In this document: positions 56,049 through 64,000 of the stretch, piece by piece
How the letters are laid out: every line of letters begins with the position of its first letter
How positions within the stretch are numbered: the first letter of the stretch is position 1
DNA from: Sulfitobacter delicatus
Lineage (GTDB): Bacteria > Pseudomonadota > Alphaproteobacteria > Rhodobacterales > Rhodobacteraceae
Direction of reading: 5' to 3'
DNA length: 64,000 bases
NCBI RefSeq assembly: GCF_900102535.1
Contig: NZ_FNBP01000001.1
Span: 372,001-436,000, forward strand
The notes under the pieces: model-generated
Told to the model about the DNA's origin: nothing
Databases searched by the model: none
The model's input: the letters and a program-made list of their open reading frames with translations, nothing else
Position numbers and translations under genes: made by a program

Positions 56049-56070
56049 GCCGGGGCTGTGTCGCCCCGGC
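56049..56070 (-). terminator. Intercistronic hairpin inside the imelysin operon
   Basis: GCCGGGGC and GCCCCGGC form a perfect 8-bp stem with a 6-base loop, between the irpA stop and the di-heme gene. It lacks a T-run. It may lower expression of downstream genes or stabilise the irpA message end. Confidence 0.4.
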
Positions 56071-56078
56071 GGATTGCT

Positions 56079-57341
56079 TCATTGGAAAACGGCGTTCGGA
56101 TCATCCAGGCTGTCAGAGCCTTCAAAGGCGATCGTATCAACGCCGAGCGCTGTCACGGCACGCTCAATAACACGGGTTTGACCAACCAAAGCATCGACAG
56201 CACTCATGATCAGCGCCTCGCCTTCGGCATTGCCGCGCTCAAGCATCATGTCATAGCTAAACCCTGTTTCGGCGGCGGTCTTAATCTGGCCCAGCTCAAC
56301 CATTGTGACGTCGAGCCGGTCGCGCAATTCAGCATCAACTCCGGCATCAGCCTTGGCGACGAGATCGGACAAGGATGGACCGGAAACCACAGATCCATCG
56401 ACCCTCATGTATTCGCCCAGATAGACATTCCGCACACCCAAACCATCGTAGTAGTGACTGTTATGCGTGTTGTCCGAAAAGCAGTCATGCTCTTCCTCAG
56501 GGTCGTTGAGCATAACCCCGAGCTTCATCCGCTCACCCGCTTGCTCGCCATAAGAAAGCGACCCCATGCCGGTGAGAATGGCATGGATGCCGGTGTTTTC
56601 ATCCGCCAAGACGGCTTCGCGCGCAGCACCGCCTTCGGCCCACTGTCCGGCCATCCATTCCAGGTCGCTCGCGAGCAGATCAGTTGCGGCTTTCAGATAT
56701 TCGCCGCGCCGGTCGCAGTTGCCATTCGAGCAAGTATCGCCGGTAGCATAGTCTGTCCAAGGACGGTCTCCGGCACCGTAGGCGGTGCCGTTTAAATCCT
56801 GCCCCCAAAGCAGAAACTCAATGGCGTGGTAGCCGATGGCCACATTGGACTCGACGGCCCCTGCTTCGTGCAGCTGACCTTCTAGAAGCGCAGGGGTGAT
56901 TTGCGCCGCATCTACCTCTTCCCCGCCGAGGGTGAAGGTGGGATTGGCGATGACGTTCAAGACCGCGAGCTGGTTTTCATCCGTCTCACCACCATAGGAC
57001 GCATCGACATAGTCGATCAGCCCTTCGTCCAGCGGCCATGCGTTCACTTTGCCCTCCCAATCATCCACGATCGGATTGCCAAAACGGTAAACTTCGGTCT
57101 GCTGGTAGGGAACGCGGGCGGCAAGCCACGCCGTTTTTGCAGCTTGCAGAGCTTCGGGCGACGGGGTCGAAATCAGCGCCTCTACTGCATCTTTTAGCCT
57201 CTGTGCTGTGATGAAACTGTCTTCATAGCCCGCCTGTGCGATATTCGCATAGGTGCCTAGAACGTCAGACTTACTTTGCGCGAAGAGGGGCGTTGCTGAG
57301 AGGGCTAGCAATGCCACGGCTGTCGTTGTTCTAAGGCCCAT
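56079..57341 (-). CDS. irpA: Imelysin-family iron-regulated protein (IrpA-like)
   Basis: A 420-residue secreted protein with a signal peptide (about 1-21, TPLFAQ). The imelysin GxHxxE motif is present as IGYHAIEFLLWGQD (His172, Glu175). A CSNGNC pair of cysteines and a DPEEEHDCFSDNTHNSHYYD metal-rich loop follow. Imelysins are iron-regulated periplasmic or surface proteins thought to bind iron or haem. It is the first gene of a four-gene operon, with a dyad about 70 bases upstream of the start that could be the iron-response site. Confidence 0.88.
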   Translation of the reverse strand: MGLRTTTAVALLALSATPLFAQSKSDVLGTYANIAQAGYEDSFITAQRLKDAVEALISTPSPEALQAAKTAWLAARVPYQQTEVYRFGNPIVDDWEGKVNAWPLDEGLIDYVDASYGGETDENQLAVLNVIANPTFTLGGEEVDAAQITPALLEGQLHEAGAVESNVAIGYHAIEFLLWGQDLNGTAYGAGDRPWTDYATGDTCSNGNCDRRGEYLKAATDLLASDLEWMAGQWAEGGAAREAVLADENTGIHAILTGMGSLSYGEQAGERMKLGVMLNDPEEEHDCFSDNTHNSHYYDGLGVRNVYLGEYMRVDGSVVSGPSLSDLVAKADAGVDAELRDRLDVTMVELGQIKTAAETGFSYDMMLERGNAEGEALIMSAVDALVGQTRVIERAVTALGVDTIAFEGSDSLDDPNAVFQ

Positions 57342-57408
57342 CGGTCAATCCTTCTAGCGATTGTCATTGCGAAAGCGTCAGCCGAGGCAAACGCTACTTT
57401 TCGTATAG

Positions 57409-57425
57409 CTGACTTATTTAGTCGG
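57409..57425. promoter_or_regulatory. Candidate iron-response dyad upstream of irpA
   Basis: CTGACT (57409-57414) and AGTCGG (57420-57425) are inverted arms with one mismatch, 5 bases apart. On the minus strand a TTGTCA (57434-57429) precedes it, which suggests that the dyad overlaps the promoter. It recalls the Iron-Rhodo-box described for Rhodobacterales, but I could not check the consensus. Confidence 0.4.
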
Positions 57426-57521
57426 GATTGACAATGGCTGCTGGAAAATAAACTTACCTTAACAGTCGGGATTTGGGAGAGGCCGCCTCCTCCCCCGCAA
57501 AACTATCACCCGTTCGTAAGA

Positions 57522-58211
57522 TCATTGTTTGGCGCTGCGGAGATCCAGGATCTGCATCCCAATGGCCATCGCAGGACCAATCCCCACTGCGAAAAGCAAG
57601 GTACCGAGCCCGAGCGTGCCGCCCAAGGCCCAGCCGATTCCGACCACCGATAATTCAATGCTCATACGGACCAGCGCGATGGGCCTGCCGGTTACCCGCT
57701 GCAACCCTGTCATTAACCCGTCGCGCGGGCCGGGGCCAAGGTTTGCCACCAGGTAGATCGCCCCACCAAAGCCGGTGACGAACACCCCCGTCAGGGCGAG
57801 CAGCACATTCGCCAGATAGGTTTCGAAGGTCGGTAGAATTGGCAGGGCGAATTCCAGCACCAAAGCTACGATTATGGCGTTCAAAACCGTGCCAATCCCG
57901 GGCGTTTGCCGCAGCGGTATCCACAACAAAAGTACAGTTGCGCTGATGGCGAAGGTTGCAAAACCAAGGCTCCAATCGGTGATATTGGTCACGCCTTCGG
58001 CAAAGACGGTCCAGGGGCTGACACCAACACCGGCGGTCACCAGCAAAGCCTCACCAAGACCGAAGATCACCAAGCCCAGCACAAGAAACACCAGTGAGAC
58101 CAACGGTGGCCGGAGGGTAAAGGCACGCGGCGAACTCCACCGGAGCCGCGGAACGGAGGTGACAGATAGAAAACTCACGACGGCGCCCCTCATGTCAGAC
58201 CGCACAGTCAT
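57522..58211 (-). CDS. YczE/YitT-like integral membrane protein
   Basis: A 229-residue membrane protein with about six hydrophobic segments. LVIFGLGEALLVTAGVGVSPWTVFAEG and NLGPGPRDGLMTGLQRVTGRP match the YczE family, whose role is not known in proteobacteria. The start is uncertain: ATG at 58211 or ATG at 58193, neither with a good ribosome site. It lies 35 bases after the sulfotransferase gene on the same strand and may belong to that transcript. Confidence 0.75.
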   Translation of the reverse strand: MTVRSDMRGAVVSFLSVTSVPRLRWSSPRAFTLRPPLVSLVFLVLGLVIFGLGEALLVTAGVGVSPWTVFAEGVTNITDWSLGFATFAISATVLLLWIPLRQTPGIGTVLNAIIVALVLEFALPILPTFETYLANVLLALTGVFVTGFGGAIYLVANLGPGPRDGLMTGLQRVTGRPIALVRMSIELSVVGIGWALGGTLGLGTLLFAVGIGPAMAIGMQILDLRSAKQ

Positions 58212-58246
58212 TCCAGCTTGCTACGGGGCGGGCAAGGGCAGATGTG

Positions 58247-59674
58247 TCAGCGCCAGCTTGAAAAGCCGAAAACCATATAGTCTTTCTGATAGGCGTCCGC
58301 GGCGAGCTTCTCGATCTCTTCGTCGTAGATATCGGCAAGCGTATATGGTCCCGGCTCAGGCATCTTGGGCACCTTGGGGCTGCTGTCATGGCCAACCACC
58401 GCGGCCAAGTCAGCCAGTTCAGTTGCCATATCTTCTTCGCGAACAATTCGGTCGGGCAAACAGAAGTCACCGAAGCCTGCCACTGAAAGCGCCTGTGAGC
58501 ACCACGCAGCATTAATACGGATAGCGGTTTGCCCGGCCAGATTGCCTTTGAGGAACCGCAAGAAGGCCGCAAATGCCTCGCGATGCGCAGCGCGGTCGTA
58601 GCTTGGGTCTGACGCAGCTTCGGGCAAAGGAAGTTTGTACCGGCGGACCAGCGTGCGGCGCAATTGCGCATAGCTGCCCGCCTCGGTCGACAGGATATGC
58701 CGACAAAACGCGTTATGGGCGCGGAGGACCGGATGGCGAATAACGGTAAATCCGCGATGTCCGGGGTTTTTCCGTTTCCACTGCCGCAGTTCTTTTTGCG
58801 ACATTTTGCTGCGTAGCGCATTGCGGGGAACGCTATCAAGCGCTGCCATCCAATCGAGAACTTGCTCCTGCGGGCCAGATTTAATTGGCAGATAGACCAG
58901 CCCACTCGTCGCAGCCGCAACATAGGACGGAACATTCGGCCCGCGTCGCGGCTCAAAATTCGGAGTGCGTGTCAGGTCAAAACGGTCAAACTGCGCCAGT
59001 GCGTCACGCATTTCTTCATAGTTACTGACCTTGGATGAGATCGGGCTGGGGTTCTGCTTTTTGAGGTTTTTGTCGAGCGCGTCGAGCGCCTCATCCACCC
59101 CCAGATAGCGGGCCAGCCCATTCATCACGTCAACGCTCTGAAGGTCTTCATACGCCACATAAAATGCCGTCTGCCCCGAGGTTTGGAGCCGGTTCAGCAG
59201 GGTCACCTGAAAAGCTTGCAAAGCATCAAGATGGGCACTGAATTCATCAGCATCAAAAACCGCCTGCGCGACTTTCTGCGCCTTTACATCGGTCAGCTTC
59301 CACTGCCCTGTTGCCTGCGCGATCTTCCAACTGACATAGCTGTCCACCGGGTTGCGCGTCAGTACAATTTTGGCGCAGCGCTGGTCCTTGATGATTTTGT
59401 CAAAGACGCGAGGGTCATGGTCGTGGAAATAGCGGAAACCGCCCAAAGCGTCTTCTTGCTTCCGGATAGCATTGAGGAGAACCGTCGGGTCAGCATCGCG
59501 GGCTTCTTGGCTAACACCAAGGATCGGTTCGCTTTTGGGGTAGCCCATAAAGAAAGGGTTAAAGGCCTCGCCGTGGCAGGCGATCCCCTCGAAGGCATTC
59601 AGGTTCGCTTCCAGAAAATTCGAACCGGTGCGCATCTCGGCAAATACCACGAAACTGTCGAACTTTTGCGTCAT
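58247..59674 (-). CDS. Two-part sulfotransferase family protein
   Basis: A 475-residue protein. The first half (about 1-240) is a complete NodH-like sulfotransferase: the PAPS site is FAEMRTGSNFLEANLN, the second site is IVLTRNPVDSYVSW, and VAYEDLQSVD follows. The second half (from about 245) looks like a separate sulfotransferase-2-type domain, with TVIRHPVLRAHNAFCRHI and INAAWCSQALSVAG. It would sulfate a carbohydrate. The gene begins 3 bases after the neighbouring glycosyltransferase, so it probably modifies the same glycan. Confidence 0.78.
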   Translation of the reverse strand: MTQKFDSFVVFAEMRTGSNFLEANLNAFEGIACHGEAFNPFFMGYPKSEPILGVSQEARDADPTVLLNAIRKQEDALGGFRYFHDHDPRVFDKIIKDQRCAKIVLTRNPVDSYVSWKIAQATGQWKLTDVKAQKVAQAVFDADEFSAHLDALQAFQVTLLNRLQTSGQTAFYVAYEDLQSVDVMNGLARYLGVDEALDALDKNLKKQNPSPISSKVSNYEEMRDALAQFDRFDLTRTPNFEPRRGPNVPSYVAAATSGLVYLPIKSGPQEQVLDWMAALDSVPRNALRSKMSQKELRQWKRKNPGHRGFTVIRHPVLRAHNAFCRHILSTEAGSYAQLRRTLVRRYKLPLPEAASDPSYDRAAHREAFAAFLRFLKGNLAGQTAIRINAAWCSQALSVAGFGDFCLPDRIVREEDMATELADLAAVVGHDSSPKVPKMPEPGPYTLADIYDEEIEKLAADAYQKDYMVFGFSSWR

Positions 59675-59677
59675 GGT

Positions 59678-61375
59678 TTATTTCACCAAATAGGGTTTGG
59701 GGGAGGGTTTTGCATCAGCAGCAACGCCCCGCGCGACGGGAAAATCGCCCATAAGATAGGGGTGCATGCCTTGGTTCTTTAGGTTTTGCAGGAACTGGCC
59801 AAAGCCGGTTAGATCCACCATGCGCGGCGCCTCGGAGAGGCGGCGCAGACGGTTGCGGCCAATCTCGTCCAAGATGCCTTGCAAGGGCTCCATCGGTGCT
59901 TCGATAAACTCCGCCATCGTCCAAATCCGCACCCGCGCCTTGGCATGTGGAGAGCGCAACACGTCCATATGCGCGCTCTCGATCTGCTGTAGCTTGGCGG
60001 CGAGGCGGCGGATTTCGGCAAAGTCGAGGTTGGAGCGGAACAGCGGCACCGCCCAAGCGCCGGTGATGACCGAGAACTGTGCATTGGGGTCTCTGGCGAT
60101 CCGCCAGTTCACATCCTGATTGTCCATAGGCCCGAACTGAAAACACTGGCGCTCGCCGCGGGTGTTCCAGATGAGATTGGTCAGGAAAGCACTGGTGTTA
60201 TAGTCGCGAAGCTCGGGATTATCTGAAAGCGCCCCGTTCAGCGTCTCCTGCCCATCGGCAAAATGAACGCGGTCCGGTGCAAACAGATGCCCATGCACGC
60301 GCGCGCCGGTGGTGCGGCCGAGCCAGTGTTCAAAGTCCTCAAACAACTCGGCAAAGCCCTGAAACACAGAATAGGGCGCGGCAGTCACGCCGTTCTCCCA
60401 ATCCTCATTCGGAAAGCGGCTTTGCATATAGAGCCCGGCCCGGCCCCGCGTGCGCCGTTCCACGGCTTTGGCGAAGATGCGATCGATCTTGCCGGGGTTG
60501 GGCTCGGTCTTCTTCATCGCGCCGTCTGGGTCGGTCAGAAAGGCTTCATAGAGCCGGTCGGCATGGGGCCATATCTTGCGCGCCACAAAACAGTCCGAGC
60601 GGCGCAGCAACTGGAGGTGGTCGTCGTAGAAGATATGCGGTTTGCCCTGAAAATCGAACTTCGACAGGGTCAGCGAGCGGCTTTCAATCTTTGTCGAATA
60701 AAGCCGCGCGAGCGTCTGGAAGTAGGATTCATCTGGGATCCAGACATGTCGGAAGAACTTGTCATAGGTCGCACGGTCCGGGTCTTGCATGATAGCCGAA
60801 AGCGTACGCCGCGTCAGGCACCACCATTGCGAGCCCATATGCGGTACAAGGTCGTTCGGCATCCGGCGCTGAAGTTTCAGACGGCGCTGGATGTCGACGG
60901 CGCGGTCAAAGAGATAGCGGTTGCGGCGCCAAGAGAAGGGGAAGCGCAGAGTGAAACGTTCAGCATCCAGTCCGCCGACTGTCCATGGCACATCCGCGGT
61001 GGTGGCGCTTTCGATAAAGTCCGTCTGCGGTCGCGCTTCGAGGTAGTCGATCAACTCCTGCACCGGGCGAAGCGGCAGGCAGGAACCGGAGGCCAGATAG
61101 ACATGGCGCACTTTGGGGAAACTGGCCAGCATCAGCTCTGCCGCGCTTTGCGAAGCGGCAACGATGCCCCACGTACCCCATTCGCAGCGGAAGCGCGGGC
61201 TAAAGCGCACGTCTTTTAGATCCGCCAGAGCCGCCACAAAAGCATCGTGTTTGCGCCGGGCGACAGCCTTGTCGACATGGATCACGACAGGACAACCCGC
61301 TGCTGCCCAATGCCGCGCCACCTGCTCCGCCCGGCCAAAGGCATTGTGTACCAGCATGACGATCCCGACGCTCAT
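59678..61375 (-). CDS. Core-2/I-branching-type glycosyltransferase with a long C-terminal region
   Basis: A 565-residue protein. Residues 1-270 are a GT14-like transferase (IHVDKAVARRKHDAFVAALA, YLASGSCLPLRPVQELIDYL, GSQWWCLTRRTL), the enzyme type that adds branching sugars. The remaining 290 residues match the DUF5928 type found in Rhodobacteraceae, function unknown. The ATG at 61375 overlaps the stop of the upstream gene (ATGA), which sets the start. It is one of several surface-glycan genes on this strand. Confidence 0.82.
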   Translation of the reverse strand: MSVGIVMLVHNAFGRAEQVARHWAAAGCPVVIHVDKAVARRKHDAFVAALADLKDVRFSPRFRCEWGTWGIVAASQSAAELMLASFPKVRHVYLASGSCLPLRPVQELIDYLEARPQTDFIESATTADVPWTVGGLDAERFTLRFPFSWRRNRYLFDRAVDIQRRLKLQRRMPNDLVPHMGSQWWCLTRRTLSAIMQDPDRATYDKFFRHVWIPDESYFQTLARLYSTKIESRSLTLSKFDFQGKPHIFYDDHLQLLRRSDCFVARKIWPHADRLYEAFLTDPDGAMKKTEPNPGKIDRIFAKAVERRTRGRAGLYMQSRFPNEDWENGVTAAPYSVFQGFAELFEDFEHWLGRTTGARVHGHLFAPDRVHFADGQETLNGALSDNPELRDYNTSAFLTNLIWNTRGERQCFQFGPMDNQDVNWRIARDPNAQFSVITGAWAVPLFRSNLDFAEIRRLAAKLQQIESAHMDVLRSPHAKARVRIWTMAEFIEAPMEPLQGILDEIGRNRLRRLSEAPRMVDLTGFGQFLQNLKNQGMHPYLMGDFPVARGVAADAKPSPKPYLVK

Positions 61376-62382
61376 GCCCAGTTCCCCTTGGACATCAGGC
61401 CCAGAATCTCCAGCTGACGCCAGTTGATGTATCGCTCGGACCATTTGCACCAGAGTTGCGGATCATCCTTCAGCCGTTCGGCGTAGGCTTTGTACTCGAC
61501 CGATGCGGCATAGTGTTCGCTGCGCTCCAGTTCTTCCGCCGCTTTCGCGCCAAAGGTATCAAGGAATTTGGCGTGCAGCAGAACGCCCGAGGCTTTCTCC
61601 CCACCCCATTCGTCATAAACTTGATTAAGCCCGCGCGGCAGCAGCATATGGGTCGAGCTGACATAGGCGTAGCGGCGATCCCATTTGACCAGCGGCACTT
61701 TGTTCAAAGCAGGGGCTTTGGCAGGCTCTTCGGGAAAGAACACCCGCGCGCGTGGCCCGCCTTGAATCCACAAGTTCCCAAACCGGCGGTTGCGTTTGAT
61801 CGTATAGTTTCCGCTGTCGAACCACGAAGCGATGTCGATCGGGTTCTGACCCTCCTGATAGGGCTGCTCGTCAAGCCGCCCTTTTGGATACATATCCAGC
61901 AACATGGCACTGAAGCTTTTGATTGAGGAGGCATCGAGCCAATCGGTCAATGCGCGCAGGGGGCGGGTGTCGCAAAAGGGATAAACGAGAAACTCATCGG
62001 GATCGACGGTCAGCGTCCAATGGCCATGGGCATACCGCATCTGCAGCCAGTTCAGCCAATCGACGCCAAAACGCGACCGCTTATAGCTCGCCTTGGCGCT
62101 CCAGACCGATACGTCAGGCTGCTCGGCCAGATAGTCCAGCGATCCGTCTGTGCTGTCGTTATCGACAAAGAAGAAATGGCCGACCCCCTGTTCGCGGTAG
62201 TACTGCAGGAAGTAGGGAAGGCGGATGCGCTCATTGCGCTGTGTGCAAAACACGAGAATGTCGTCGCGCTTTATTTGCCCGGTGCGGTTGGCGGCAGAGG
62301 TCAGCTCGCGGCGTTTGCGAAACGCGCGAATGCGCCAACGCTTCCGCTGAAGACGCAGTCTGTATGACTGAATGACGCCCAA
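61372..62382 (-). CDS. Family 2-type glycosyltransferase
   Basis: A 336-residue enzyme. After a basic N-terminal stretch (about 1-25, RLRLQRKRWRIRAFRKRR), the core shows ILVFCTQRNERIRLPYFLQYY, FVDNDSTDGS and LTVDPDEFLVYP (a DPDE metal motif). It fits the glycosyltransferase 2_4 group. The start appears to be a TTG at 62382 with AGGGG upstream; no ATG is near. It is coupled to the next gene by an ATGA. The acceptor is unknown. Confidence 0.83.
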   Translation of the reverse strand: MGVIQSYRLRLQRKRWRIRAFRKRRELTSAANRTGQIKRDDILVFCTQRNERIRLPYFLQYYREQGVGHFFFVDNDSTDGSLDYLAEQPDVSVWSAKASYKRSRFGVDWLNWLQMRYAHGHWTLTVDPDEFLVYPFCDTRPLRALTDWLDASSIKSFSAMLLDMYPKGRLDEQPYQEGQNPIDIASWFDSGNYTIKRNRRFGNLWIQGGPRARVFFPEEPAKAPALNKVPLVKWDRRYAYVSSTHMLLPRGLNQVYDEWGGEKASGVLLHAKFLDTFGAKAAEELERSEHYAASVEYKAYAERLKDDPQLWCKWSERYINWRQLEILGLMSKGNWA

Positions 62383-62428
62383 AACCGCCCCTAATCTATC
62401 GAACCTATCCGCTCTTTTTTCAGCGCTA

Positions 62429-63625
62429 TCACGTCAACTTTAACACGGCCTTGAAGTGTTCGGCCCATGTAGGAGCCTGAAAAGTTACCGTGGCACGCGG
62501 ATCTGGCGGATTTGCGGCCCATTCTTCGATTGTCGCTTTCCATGAATAGGCGTCAGACAGGGGGGCGTAAACGGCTTTGTCACCCAAGACCTCATGCAAG
62601 ACCGGAAGATCGTTGCATAAAACACGCGTTCCGAGGGTCAGAGCTTCGACTGGGGGCAGCCCGAACCCCTCCGCATGGCTAGGAAAGAGCATGCCTACGG
62701 CACCGGAGACCAGAGCCGCGAGGGCTGGATCGGAGAGACCCGCTATTTCTTGTATAGGCGAGTTGGGTGGCAACCGGTCCAGCCGGTCAAACACCGCTGC
62801 ATTGTTCCAACCTCGACTGCCGCAGATCAAAAGAGGCGGCGCTGTCGGCCCCATTTGATCCCATAGGTCGAGAAGGAAGCTGTGGTTCTTACGTGGCTCA
62901 ATCGTGCCCACGATGACGAAATATGGCTGGGCAGGGGGCAAACCTCGCGGGAGGTCTTTGCGGTCTGCTATAGGCGTCGTGACCCCCAGATGCGCTGCGA
63001 CCCCGGGCGGCACCCGATGGTGCATCTGGGCCTCACTGCGCTGCTGGGTATCTTTAGAATTATAGATCACCAAATCAGCATGGCGGCTAACGCGATCTAT
63101 CTTGGCCCTAAACAGCGCGACCGTGCCGGGCCGCTGGAATGCAGGATATTCAAGCGGGATCACATCATGGACCAGTACCGCAATCCGCCCCTCCGCCGTT
63201 TTGACCGCGCGTAAAACACGTTCCGTTAGGTTGCTATGTCCGACATTGAGGTAGGCAAACCCGCTTGGCATTTCTCGCCGCAACATCCGCTCCAAACCGG
63301 ATGGCAGGCACCGCGCAAGGGTAAACCGTCGCAGGTCGCTTTCTGCCCGCATTAGAGCCGCATTTCGCCCTCTCGGCAGCCGCGACAAGAGGTCGGCACC
63401 CCCCCATTCCTGCACGTCTTCAAGCCTGTCGTAGAAGGCTTGCATGCCTGCTCGATCAAGCAACACATAGCCTAATGCTGTGCGTGCCAGAGCAAGAAGC
63501 GGGGCATCAAGCGTCAAAAGATGTGAGAGATAGGCCAATTCGACCCGATCCACCCCGGTGGCGGTCCGCCCGACCCGGCGCAAACTGCGCGTCAGGTCGA
63601 GCAGCCGCGCCGGTGGGTCAGCCAT
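62429..63625 (-). CDS. Family 4-type glycosyltransferase
   Basis: A 398-residue GT-B enzyme. The C-terminal nucleotide-sugar domain is clear: PYFVIVGTIEPRKNHSFLLD, LICGSRGWNN and MLFPSHAEGFGLPPVEAL with the EX7E-like glutamates. The N-terminal acceptor domain starts LLDLTRSLRRVGRTATGVDRVE, often seen in mannosyl- or other group 1 transferases. It overlaps the galE stop by 8 bases, and 46 bases separate it from the next transferase, so galE and the transferases form one transcript. Confidence 0.87.
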   Translation of the reverse strand: MADPPARLLDLTRSLRRVGRTATGVDRVELAYLSHLLTLDAPLLALARTALGYVLLDRAGMQAFYDRLEDVQEWGGADLLSRLPRGRNAALMRAESDLRRFTLARCLPSGLERMLRREMPSGFAYLNVGHSNLTERVLRAVKTAEGRIAVLVHDVIPLEYPAFQRPGTVALFRAKIDRVSRHADLVIYNSKDTQQRSEAQMHHRVPPGVAAHLGVTTPIADRKDLPRGLPPAQPYFVIVGTIEPRKNHSFLLDLWDQMGPTAPPLLICGSRGWNNAAVFDRLDRLPPNSPIQEIAGLSDPALAALVSGAVGMLFPSHAEGFGLPPVEALTLGTRVLCNDLPVLHEVLGDKAVYAPLSDAYSWKATIEEWAANPPDPRATVTFQAPTWAEHFKAVLKLT

Positions 63626-64000
63626 CGTAATGGCCGGTCTGATGCCACTGCCAGGCGTCCGCGATCATCTGGTCCAAAGTCGAGCGCTCCGGTTGCCAGC
63701 CAAGTTCCTCCACCGCGCGGGAAGAGCCTGATACCAGTTTGGTACAGTCGCCCGGGCGGCGGGCGCCAATCTCATGAGGGACAGCCCGGTTGGTAACGGC
63801 GCGGCTGTGGTCCAGCACCTCCCGTACGGAAAAGCCACTGCCAGTGCCAAGGTTGAACACCCTGCTGCCCTTGCCATCTTCCAGCCATTTCAGGCCCAAC
63901 ACATGCGCATCGACCAGATCACAGACATGGACGTAGTCGCGAATACAGGTGCCGTCGGGCGTGTCGTAGTCATCTCCGAACACCGTCAGCGCAGCGCGCT
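63618..64000 (-). CDS. galE: UDP-glucose 4-epimerase, C-terminal part (partial)
   Basis: The last 126 codons or so of a GalE/ExoB-type epimerase; the beginning lies beyond the right edge. VFGDDYDTPDGTCIRDYVHV, followed by FNLGTGSGFSVREVLD and RPGDCTKLVSGS, is diagnostic. The enzyme interconverts UDP-glucose and UDP-galactose and would supply precursor for the glycosyltransferases downstream. The GDxxTPDGTCIRDYVHV text also rules out related UDP-sugar dehydratases. Confidence 0.93.
   Translation of the reverse strand, partial: RAALTVFGDDYDTPDGTCIRDYVHVCDLVDAHVLGLKWLEDGKGSRVFNLGTGSGFSVREVLDHSRAVTNRAVPHEIGARRPGDCTKLVSGSSRAVEELGWQPERSTLDQMIADAWQWHQTGHYDG

Overview
The window looks like chromosomal DNA of a marine alphaproteobacterium of the Rhodobacteraceae (Roseobacter group, for example Sulfitobacter or a relative). 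The grounds are high GC content, the rpsT-dnaA-dnaN-recF-gyrB block, an ectABC-ask osmolyte operon, TRAP and polar amino-acid ABC transporters, and many short ATGA-type overlaps. This assignment comes from gene content and recalled family sequences; no database search was run.

Layout. 1-192 is the start of an oligopeptide-type binding protein that runs off the left edge. 427-1608 is rlmN. 1709-6160 is an ectoine locus: a divergent MarR regulator, then ectA-ectB-ectC-ask, closed by a strong terminator. There is no ectD here, so this locus makes ectoine rather than hydroxyectoine. 6456-8479 holds an IalB-type secreted protein, an R. etli-type asparaginase and a YCII protein. 8570-12456 is serine synthesis: serB divergent from serC-serA. 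12506-15126 holds a small membrane protein, a cupin, a LysR regulator and a phosphatase. 15191-18075 is threonine breakdown (kbl-tdh) with an XRE-cupin regulator upstream. 18191-23515 holds a thiolase, ubiE-ubiB, mutM and an enoyl-CoA hydratase. 23690-31382 is the replication block with rpsT, dnaA, dnaN, recF, a LysE exporter and gyrB.

From 31569 the window becomes accessory in character. 31569-40027 is a sugar-acid locus: a TRAP transporter divergent from an enolase-superfamily dehydratase, a DHDPS-fold enzyme, a GntR regulator, a PdxA-like dehydrogenase and a ketoglutarate-semialdehyde dehydrogenase. Together they could import a sugar acid and convert it to 2-oxoglutarate without phosphorylation. 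40134-48850 is an arginine locus: a D-arginine dehydrogenase homologue, a four-gene ABC importer, a TetR regulator, an arginine:pyruvate transaminase homologue, a 2-ketoarginine decarboxylase homologue and a dimethylargininase. It is the most interesting block, because D-arginine, L-arginine and methylarginines could all be used from one locus.

48947-52128 holds a membrane-anchored unknown protein, a YaeQ protein and an orphan PAS histidine kinase. 52352-57341 is a probable iron-acquisition operon (imelysin, di-heme oxidoreductase, second imelysin, DUF1513) with a dyad upstream. 57522-64000 holds a YczE-like membrane protein, a two-domain sulfotransferase, three glycosyltransferases and the end of galE, which suggests synthesis of a sulfated surface polysaccharide.

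I saw no tRNA, rRNA, CRISPR array, insertion sequence or phage gene. Several intergenic palindromes are reported as candidate operators or dispersed elements.
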